11,083 nucleotides of DNA. Source: CAYNUJ01 sp964621225. GTDB taxonomy: Bacteria; Bacteroidota; Ignavibacteria; Ignavibacteriales; Melioribacteraceae. The DNA lies in assembly GCA_964621225.1 (NCBI GenBank), contig CAZULK010000089.1, forward strand, positions 1 to 11,083, written 5' to 3'. Below, piece by piece: positions 5,688 to 11,083 of this stretch (positions within the stretch are counted from its first letter, which is position 1; each line of letters starts with the position of its first letter). The notes below the pieces were generated by a model. It ran no database searches. It worked only from the letters and a program-made list of their open reading frames with translations, and was not told the origin of the DNA. A program made the position numbers and the translations under genes.

Positions 5688-6551
5688 TTGATTTACCTGA
5701 TAAGTGCCTCCATAATTTGGTCTTTTTCTTTTGGCTTGATAAAATCGGAATTAACCGGTTGGGATCCGGTTTTTGTGGCTTTTTTAAGATTACTTATCTC
5801 CTTTTTGCTGTTCCTTCCATTCCTTAAAACCGGGAAATTTAATTCCGGACTTAAACTAAGATTGATTGCCATTGGTGCAATCCAATACGGAATAATGTAC
5901 GTTGTTTATATATATTCCTACCAATTTTTGAAATCGTACGAAGTGGCGCTACTTACCATATTCACGCCTCTATTTGTCATTTTGATCGATTCAGTAATGA
6001 TAAGAAAGTTAAGCATCTATTTTTTGATTTCCGCTCTCGGCGCAATTATTGGTAGCGGGATAATATTATTAAAAGCTCCCGAATCCGAGAATCTTATTCT
6101 TGGTATTATTTTGGTTCAAATAGCAAATTTTTGTTTTGCCGGCGGTCAAATCTTTTATAAGAAAGTTCTCGAAAACGAAAGGGGAATTAAAGACCAACAT
6201 ATATTTGCTCTGTTATACTTGGGAGCGACCATTGTTCCGGGATTATTATGGACAGGCAGCGGAATGAATTTGCCTGCAGATCTAGGGTTAACAAAAATAT
6301 TGGCAATTCTTTATCTGGGAATTTTGCCCTCAGGAGTTGGTTTCTTTTTGTGGAATTACGGTGCAAGGAAAGTTAATACAGGAACTCTAAGCGTAATGAA
6401 CAACCTAAAAATTCCTTTGGCAATTTTTGTCTCAATATTGTTTTTTAAGGAAAGCGCCGATCTTGTCTCTCTATTCATTGGCATGGTAATTATTTTGGGC
6501 TCATTATTCATAAGTGAACATTTTGGAAACAGAGCTAATTCGGATATTTAA
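5688..6551 (+). CDS. EamA/DMT-family transporter (287 aa)
   Basis: This is an inner-membrane permease of the drug/metabolite transporter type. The length and hydrophobic pattern fit ten membrane helices in two EamA repeats (about residues 1-127 and 135-277). The first helix has the usual family opening with a conserved Trp (ASIIWSFSFGLIKSE), followed by DPVFVAFLRLL with the typical Arg; the second repeat ends GMVIILGSLFIS. Known members export amino acids or other small metabolites; the substrate cannot be told here. The start is a TTG at 5688 with only a weak GAG upstream; an in-frame TAA at 5673 excludes a much longer protein, and the next Met would delete essential helices. The TTG start, poor ribosome site and terminator 52 bases upstream suggest low or conditional expression. 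The lytic transglycosylase follows after 54 bases. Confidence 0.88.
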   Translation: MIYLISASIIWSFSFGLIKSELTGWDPVFVAFLRLLISFLLFLPFLKTGKFNSGLKLRLIAIGAIQYGIMYVVYIYSYQFLKSYEVALLTIFTPLFVILIDSVMIRKLSIYFLISALGAIIGSGIILLKAPESENLILGIILVQIANFCFAGGQIFYKKVLENERGIKDQHIFALLYLGATIVPGLLWTGSGMNLPADLGLTKILAILYLGILPSGVGFFLWNYGARKVNTGTLSVMNNLKIPLAIFVSILFFKESADLVSLFIGMVIILGSLFISEHFGNRANSDI

Positions 6552-6563
6552 TTTTCTTTTATT

Positions 6564-6571
6564 TATATTTG
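6564..6571 (+). promoter_or_regulatory. Possible -7 box upstream of the lytic transglycosylase
   Basis: TATATTTG matches the Bacteroidota TAnnTTTG box exactly and lies 34 bases before the ATG at 6606. No TTTG is found at the proper distance upstream, so only half of the promoter is supported. Confidence 0.22.
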
Positions 6572-6605
6572 CCCTCAATCAATCCACTAATTAATTGGTT
6601 AAAAA

Positions 6606-7526
6606 ATGAAAAATATCCGTTCGATATTATCTATTGCATCATTAATATTGCTGGCAGTTATCTTTTTAATGGGACAACAATCGCCGGAGAAAGCAAAACA
6701 ATTTCAGCAGAATTACAGAATAATTTCTCCCCCAGTTCCCGAAAAATTATCTTTCTGTGGTGAAGAAGTTCCCCTTTATAATTGGGATGTGAAAGAAAGA
6801 TTGGAAAGAGAAATAATTGTTAATACATACTATCATTCATCAACCATTCTATATTTGAAGCGTGCCGCGAGATGGTTCCCCGTAATTGAACCGATTCTGA
6901 AAAAGTATAGAATACCGAATGATTTTAAATACATGGCTGTAATCGAAAGTGGTTTGGAAAATGTAGTTTCCCCTGCAGGAGCAACAGGATTTTGGCAATT
7001 GATGAAACCGGCTGCAAGGAAATTCGGATTGATTGTAAATAAGGAAGTTGACGAACGATACAACGTGGAGAAATCTACTGAAGCGGCATGCAAATATTTA
7101 TTGGATGCAAAAAAGAAATATGGTAATTGGACGCTAGCCGCCGCTTCATATAATTTGGGGACAAACGGAATAACAAACCAATTAGACCGGCAAAAATCAA
7201 CCAATTACTATAACCTGGTTTTGAACGAAGAAACATCGAGATTTGTTTTCAGATTGTTGGCTGTAAAGGAAGTGCTGGAACATCCCAAGAGATATGGATT
7301 CGACATAAAAGAAGAAGACATGTATAAACCACTAAAATATTTTGAAGTGGAAGTGAATAAAGGAGTTAAACATTGGGCGGATTTTGCGGCAAAATATGGA
7401 ATTAATTACAAAATATTAAAGCTTTACAATCCTTGGTTGCGTCAGAATTATCTTAAAAACAGGAAACATAAAAAATTCCTTGTAAAAATTCCTGTTAAGG
7501 GTTCTATTAAAGTAATACCGGATTAA
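6606..7526 (+). CDS. Periplasmic lytic transglycosylase, MltD-like (306 aa)
   Basis: It cleaves the glycan strands of peptidoglycan, leaving 1,6-anhydro ends. An N-terminal hydrophobic segment (about 5-23) exports or anchors it. The SLT domain covers roughly 95-215: the catalytic Glu is E114 in AVIESGLEN, followed by SPAGATGFWQLM and later AAASYNLGTNGI, the family's conserved A-Y-N-x-G site. The C-terminal part (about 245-298) resembles a single LysM carbohydrate-binding domain (GVKHWADFAAKYGINYKILKLYNPWL, ending LVKIP), but it lacks the usual Gly-Asp after the first strand and is degenerate. MltD proteins often carry two or more LysM copies, so this one is short at its C-terminus. No SD is visible before the ATG; the leader is A/T-rich. 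It lies 54 bases after the transporter gene. The stop is 24 bases from the convergent neighbour. Confidence 0.92.
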   Translation: MKNIRSILSIASLILLAVIFLMGQQSPEKAKQFQQNYRIISPPVPEKLSFCGEEVPLYNWDVKERLEREIIVNTYYHSSTILYLKRAARWFPVIEPILKKYRIPNDFKYMAVIESGLENVVSPAGATGFWQLMKPAARKFGLIVNKEVDERYNVEKSTEAACKYLLDAKKKYGNWTLAAASYNLGTNGITNQLDRQKSTNYYNLVLNEETSRFVFRLLAVKEVLEHPKRYGFDIKEEDMYKPLKYFEVEVNKGVKHWADFAAKYGINYKILKLYNPWLRQNYLKNRKHKKFLVKIPVKGSIKVIPD

Positions 7527-7530
7527 TTTC

Positions 7531-7562
7531 TGAAAGAAAAAGGGTGGGAATTATTTCCCACC
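7531..7562 (-). terminator. Intrinsic terminator overlapping the end of the coiled-coil gene
   Basis: GGTGGGAA (7543-7550) and TTCCCACC (7555-7562) form a perfect 8-bp stem with a TTAT loop. Read leftward it is followed by CTTTTTCTTTC (7542-7532), so it ends transcription of the gene at 7551-8060. The TAA stop codon of that gene lies in the loop (7553-7551). Rightward there is no U-run, so it serves the transglycosylase gene poorly if at all. Confidence 0.8.
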
Positions 7563-8060
7563 GCTTAAAATTGCTTTCAATTGTTCCATTCTTGCAATCT
7601 TTTTTGGAAAGTCAGGATCCAATTGAGTCATCTTGGTTTCCATAGCTTTCTGAAATTTTTGTTGCATCTTCACAACATTCTCTTTTGTTACTATCTGCTG
7701 CTGAAACGGAGCTAATTTTTGCATTGCGTCCCTGGCTTTAACAGAAAGATCCTGCATTTTTTGCTGATCGTTTTTATCCTTTGCAGCTGTAAAATCTTTA
7801 ATAATTTGATTTTTTTCGTCTACCAGTTTAGATGCTTCTTTCGAAATTGCCTTTGTTTCTTTATCCAACAACGCAGTGAATTTATCCCTTAAATCGGCTA
7901 AGGATTTATCTTCGAATGCTTTTTGTTGCAGACCTTGCATTTCCATTTGCAGCTGATAAAACTCCATTAGCAATTTTTGATTATCTTGCTGTTGAGCTGT
8001 ACTTGTAGTAAATGCTATTGCAGTAAATACTACAATGAGTAATGAATTAATTATTTTCAT
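7551..8060 (-). CDS. Exported coiled-coil protein (169 aa, unknown function)
   Basis: Residues 1-22 are a signal peptide (hydrophobic core, then TSTA before QQQ). The mature protein is almost wholly helical, Gln/Lys/Met-rich, without Gly or Pro over long stretches, and fits two or more long coiled-coil helices with a break near the APFQQQ segment. It ends in a short PDFPKKIARMEQLKAI segment and SGGK. Size and layout recall the periplasmic chaperone Skp/OmpH, but the Skp N-terminal strand is not visible, so this is only an analogy. GAGG five bases before the ATG at 8060 fixes the start. An inverted repeat lies upstream at 8099-8115. The gene ends in a hairpin terminator that overlaps its last codons. 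It is probably a single-gene unit, though it follows topA by 104 bases on the same strand. Confidence 0.78.
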   Translation of the reverse strand: MKIINSLLIVVFTAIAFTTSTAQQQDNQKLLMEFYQLQMEMQGLQQKAFEDKSLADLRDKFTALLDKETKAISKEASKLVDEKNQIIKDFTAAKDKNDQQKMQDLSVKARDAMQKLAPFQQQIVTKENVVKMQQKFQKAMETKMTQLDPDFPKKIARMEQLKAILSGGK

Positions 8061-8098
8061 TTCTACCTCGTAATTAGTTTGTGGAGGAGATTTAAGGG

Positions 8099-8115
8099 GT
8101 GTAAAATCTTAACAC
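8099..8115. promoter_or_regulatory. Imperfect inverted repeat GTGTAAA-N3-TTAACAC, candidate operator
   Basis: The seven-base arms match with one mismatch. It lies 39 bases upstream of the ATG at 8060. It shares TGTAAAAT and a right-hand ACA half with the repeat at 2718-2736: the two agree at 12 of 17 positions when aligned in the same orientation. Confidence 0.3.
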
Positions 8116-8164
8116 GAGATGATAAACACAGAATTAAATCTTCCCCGAATTGAGTTAATTAATT

Positions 8165-10501
8165 TTATTTCTTCTTTTTATTCTTTGTAGCCTCAATAAG
8201 TTCCAAAGCTTCGGAATAAGTTAGATTTTCGCCATCCATATCTTTGGGAATTCTAACATTCATTCTACCGGCTTTTAAATATGGTCCCCATCTGCCTTTC
8301 AGAACTTTAATCGATTCATCTTCTTCAAATATCTTAATCGTTTTTTCGGCATCGGCTTTTCTTTTTGCTTCAATCACTTCGATTGCTTCTTCCAAGTTCA
8401 CTGTGTAGGGATCGTAATCTTTACCCAAAGAATAAAATTTACCTTTGTGACGGACATAAGGACCAAAACGACCGATGGCAGCAACAACCTCTTCACCTTC
8501 GAATTCACCCAGGGTTCGAGGTAATTTAAATAAGTCCAATGCTTCTTCCAATGTGATTGTTTCCAATCTCTGGCCATTCCTCAATCCTGCAAATTGAGGC
8601 TTCTCTTCCGGGTCATCCGGATTTGTCAACTGCGCAACCGGACCGAATCTTGCCATTCTTACAGAAACTTGTTTTTTTGTTTTCGGGTCGGTACCTAAAA
8701 CCCTCTCCCCTTTAACTCTTTCGGAAGTTTCGATTGTATGCTCAACATTCTTGTGGAAAGGAGTGTAAAATTCTTCAATCATTTTATTCCACTTCATTTT
8801 GCCGCGGGCAATGTCATCAAGTTCGTCTTCCACATGAGCTGTAAATTTATAATCCATAATTTGTGGAAATTGATCTAATAAGAAATCGTTTACGAGCAGT
8901 GCGATATCCGCCGGTACCAATTTCCCTTTGTCACTTCCGGTAAATTCAGTTTTAACTTCTTTACTTATTTTACCTTTTTCATCCACAGTGAGTACTGAAT
9001 ATTCCCGTTCTTTACCTTGACCATCACCCTTAACAACGTATCCTCGTTTCTGAATAGTGCTGATCGTGGGAGCGTAAGTTGACGGTCTGCCTATTCCCAA
9101 TTCTTCCAGCTTTTTCACAAGAGCAGCTTCGGTATATCTTGCCGGAGGTCTGGAGAATCTTTCGGTTGCGGTAATATAATTATATTTCAATTGTTCGCCT
9201 TCTTCCATAGCCGGGAGCAGGCCGCTCTTAACCGAACCGTTGCCATTTCCATTTTCGGAATCCTCGTCGGTGGATTCGATGTAAACTTTCAGGAAACCAT
9301 CGAATTTAACAACTTCGCCTTTTGCAACAAATTGTTCTTTCCTACCTGCAATATTAATTTTTACCGTGGTTCTTTCCAGCTTGGCATCTTGCATTTGGGA
9401 AGCAATCGTTCTTTTCCAAATTAAATCATAAAGTGCTTTCTCATCGGCGGAACCGTCAACAGTAGGTTTATCCAAATAAGTCGGACGAATAGCTTCGTGA
9501 GCTTCCTGTGCAGTTGAAGATTTTGTTTTATATTGCCTTCTGTGTGAATATTCTTTCCCGAAAGTGTCATTAATAACTTTCTCAGCTTCGTTCAATGCAA
9601 GATCACTCAAATTAACCGAGTCCGTTCTCATGTAAGTTATTTTTCCGGCTTCATATAATTTTTGTGCAATCAACATGGTTTTGGAAACCGAAAAATATAA
9701 TTTCCTACTTGCTTCCTGCTGCAATGTGGAAGTAGTAAACGGAGCGGAAGGAGATTTTTTCGCAGGCTTTTTCTCTAAAGAAGCAACTGAGAATTCGGCA
9801 CTTTTAATCTCTTTCAAAAATTCTTCTGCTTCTTTTTCAGTTTTAAATTTTTTCGAAAGCTCAGCCGAAAATTTTTCCTTCTTACCATCATCGTCAACAA
9901 TGAATTCCCCGGTAACCTTAAATTCAGACTCGGGTTTGAAATTCATTATTTCCCTCTCCCGCTCAACAATTAATCTAACCGCGACGGATTGAACCCGTCC
10001 TGCTGAAAGGGAGGGCCTTACTTTTCTCCACAATATTGGTGACAACTCAAATCCAACCAAGCGGTCAAGTACCCTTCTAGCTTGTTGAGCATCAACCAAA
10101 TGTTTATCTATTGTTCTCGGATTTTTAATTGCTTCTTGAATAGCAGTTTTAGTTATTTCGTTGAATACTATTCTTTTAATTTTGTCATCAGGCAATTCCA
10201 GAACTTCTTGCAAGTGCCAACTGATGGCTTCTCCTTCGCGGTCCTCGTCAGTTGCCAACCAAATTGTTTCTGCTTGCTTTGCTAATTTTTTAAGCTCTTT
10301 TACTACCTTTTTCTTCTCTTCCGGAACTATATAGTTTGGAGTGAAGTCGTTATCTACATCAATTCCATTATTCTTTTTTACGAGATCGCGTATGTGTCCG
10401 TAACTGGAAACAACTACAAAATCTTTTCCAAGAAATTTTTCAATCGTTTTGGCTTTTGCCGGTGACTCAACTATAACTAAATTCTTAATCATTTCTGCCA
10501 T
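8165..10501 (-). CDS. topA: DNA topoisomerase I (type IA)
   Basis: It relaxes negative supercoils by nicking one strand through a 5'-phosphotyrosine link. The Toprim domain starts at LVIVESPAKAKTI (acidic residue E12) and continues to the metal-binding DEDREGE at 85-91. The catalytic tyrosine is Y290 in ITYMRTDS. The four core domains run to about residue 600. The C-terminus is not the Cys4 zinc-ribbon type of E. coli: it holds three repeats of the Toprim-associated C-terminal kind, centred on R-F/W-G-P at 618-621, 678-681 and 737-740, and ends in a Lys-rich tail. I see no cysteine in all 778 residues. A Ser/Gly/Asn/acidic linker at about 410-425 interrupts the core. Start: ATG 10501 or the in-frame ATG 10492; neither has an SD, and the longer one is kept. 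The gene follows the M28 peptidase gene by 54 bases and may have its own promoter in that gap. Confidence 0.97.
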   Translation of the reverse strand: MAEMIKNLVIVESPAKAKTIEKFLGKDFVVVSSYGHIRDLVKKNNGIDVDNDFTPNYIVPEEKKKVVKELKKLAKQAETIWLATDEDREGEAISWHLQEVLELPDDKIKRIVFNEITKTAIQEAIKNPRTIDKHLVDAQQARRVLDRLVGFELSPILWRKVRPSLSAGRVQSVAVRLIVEREREIMNFKPESEFKVTGEFIVDDDGKKEKFSAELSKKFKTEKEAEEFLKEIKSAEFSVASLEKKPAKKSPSAPFTTSTLQQEASRKLYFSVSKTMLIAQKLYEAGKITYMRTDSVNLSDLALNEAEKVINDTFGKEYSHRRQYKTKSSTAQEAHEAIRPTYLDKPTVDGSADEKALYDLIWKRTIASQMQDAKLERTTVKINIAGRKEQFVAKGEVVKFDGFLKVYIESTDEDSENGNGNGSVKSGLLPAMEEGEQLKYNYITATERFSRPPARYTEAALVKKLEELGIGRPSTYAPTISTIQKRGYVVKGDGQGKEREYSVLTVDEKGKISKEVKTEFTGSDKGKLVPADIALLVNDFLLDQFPQIMDYKFTAHVEDELDDIARGKMKWNKMIEEFYTPFHKNVEHTIETSERVKGERVLGTDPKTKKQVSVRMARFGPVAQLTNPDDPEEKPQFAGLRNGQRLETITLEEALDLFKLPRTLGEFEGEEVVAAIGRFGPYVRHKGKFYSLGKDYDPYTVNLEEAIEVIEAKRKADAEKTIKIFEEDESIKVLKGRWGPYLKAGRMNVRIPKDMDGENLTYSEALELIEATKNKKKK

Positions 10502-10522
10502 AAATTAATTCAAAAAAGCGCA

Positions 10523-10554
10523 CAAATAAACTAAACTATTCCTAGAATTCAAAA
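10523..10554 (-). promoter_or_regulatory. Candidate topA promoter
   Basis: Read leftward, TTTTG (10554-10550) is followed after exactly 19 bases by TTTATTTG (10530-10523), a 7-of-8 match to TAnnTTTG at the proper Bacteroidota spacing. It would start transcription about 15 bases before the topA ATG, inside the 54-base gap after the peptidase gene. Confidence 0.4.
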
Positions 10555-10555
10555 T

Positions 10556-11083
10556 TCACTCATTTTTATCAATTATTAATGGTGTATCCAAATTAGCAGT
10601 TTTCAATGCAATTGTATGAGTAAGTTCCACCATTTTAACTATCTTTTCCCAATTAATTTTTTCAACCGTATCGGTTGGTTTGTGATAATCTTTCTGCATA
10701 TAATCATAAAAGAAGACTATCGGAATTCCCTTCCTTGCATAATTAATATGATCACTCCTGTAATAAAATCTGTTAGGATCATTGGGATCATCGAATCTGT
10801 AATCAAAGAAAATATTAACCGATTCTTCGTTGGCATTTTTTACCAACTCATAAAATTCGCTGCTAAGTTTGCCCGAGCCAATGTTGTAAATTGTATCAAC
10901 ACTTCCTCTTCCCACCATGTCAATATTAATATTAGCTTTGATTGCATCCATGTTCCCGAAATGTTCGGTGAAATATCTCGAACCTAATAGACCTTTTTCT
11001 TCCCCTGTGTGAAATACAAAGAGGATTGATCTTTTGTTTTCTTTTTTAATTGACAACGTTCTTGCTGCATCCAAAATGGTTAC
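10556..11083 (-). CDS. M28-family zinc metallopeptidase, N-terminal part outside window
   Basis: The frame is open to the right edge; only the last 175 residues are visible, and the TTG at 11074 is an internal Leu codon rather than the start. The fragment carries the second half of the M28 aminopeptidase site: the HTGEEKGLLGS motif (catalytic and metal-binding glutamates at fragment residues 28-29), NIDMVGRG with the metal-binding Asp55, RSDHINYARKGIP, and the last metal-ligand His134 in DYHKPTDT. The first His and bridging Asp must lie upstream, outside the window. Family members are usually exported and remove amino acids from peptide N-termini, or act as glutaminyl cyclase-like enzymes; the exact substrate is not readable. 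It ends with TGA at 10558, with no terminator seen before topA. Confidence 0.92.
   Translation of the reverse strand, partial: VTILDAARTLSIKKENKRSILFVFHTGEEKGLLGSRYFTEHFGNMDAIKANINIDMVGRGSVDTIYNIGSGKLSSEFYELVKNANEESVNIFFDYRFDDPNDPNRFYYRSDHINYARKGIPIVFFYDYMQKDYHKPTDTVEKINWEKIVKMVELTHTIALKTANLDTPLIIDKNE

Noticed and set aside
9191..10285. Several rightward open frames opposite topA
   Set aside because: They are antisense to a clear topoisomerase I; composition is as expected of a mirrored coding strand.
10616..10987. 123-residue rightward open frame opposite the M28 peptidase
   Set aside because: The leftward frame carries the intact M28 motifs; this one is its mirror.

Overview
The window looks like chromosomal housekeeping and envelope DNA from an AT-rich, Gram-negative member of the Bacteroidota/Chlorobiota (FCB) group, plausibly an Ignavibacteria-like lineage. 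The reasons are: a FadL/OmpP1-type barrel of the style common in that group, a YjbH-like barrel, a lipobox lipoprotein, a topoisomerase I that has C-terminal repeats but no zinc fingers, an M28 peptidase, and several promoters resembling the Bacteroidota TTTG/TAnnTTTG type. Some genes also carry clear Shine-Dalgarno (SD) sequences, which is unlike typical Bacteroides. The taxonomic call is inference from style only. No mobile elements, CRISPR arrays, tRNA or rRNA genes were seen.

Layout. Bases 1-5326 all read leftward. From its promoter end, cysS (cysteinyl-tRNA synthetase) starts a tight three-gene operon: cysS, a membrane-anchored Ig-like small protein that overlaps it by one base, and a YjbH-like outer-membrane barrel 12 bases further on. 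A second leftward pair follows: a remarkable aromatic/cationic lipoprotein and, 29 bases later, a FadL-like outer-membrane transporter cut by the left edge. Bases 5327-5687 form a long divergent intergenic region. Bases 5688-7526 read rightward (EamA-family transporter, then a lytic transglycosylase). This group converges on a leftward periplasmic coiled-coil protein, separated from it by a strong hairpin terminator. Leftward topA and the C-terminal part of an M28 metallopeptidase complete the window.

Functional theme. Apart from cysS and topA, every gene is predicted to act in or on the envelope: transport across the outer and inner membranes, peptidoglycan cleavage, periplasmic coiled coil, surface lipoprotein and secreted peptidase.

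The least explained part is 5420-5640. A full match to the -24 half of a sigma-54 promoter (with an imperfect -12 half) is preceded by two direct repeats at enhancer-like distance. About 60 bases downstream comes a strong rightward intrinsic terminator, with no recognisable gene between. This arrangement predicts a short RNA of about 80 nt, or else a leader/attenuator for the EamA gene. The second unusual item is the lipoprotein, which is built like a three-block copolymer (acidic, about half aromatic, then Arg/Lys/Ser/Tyr repeats).
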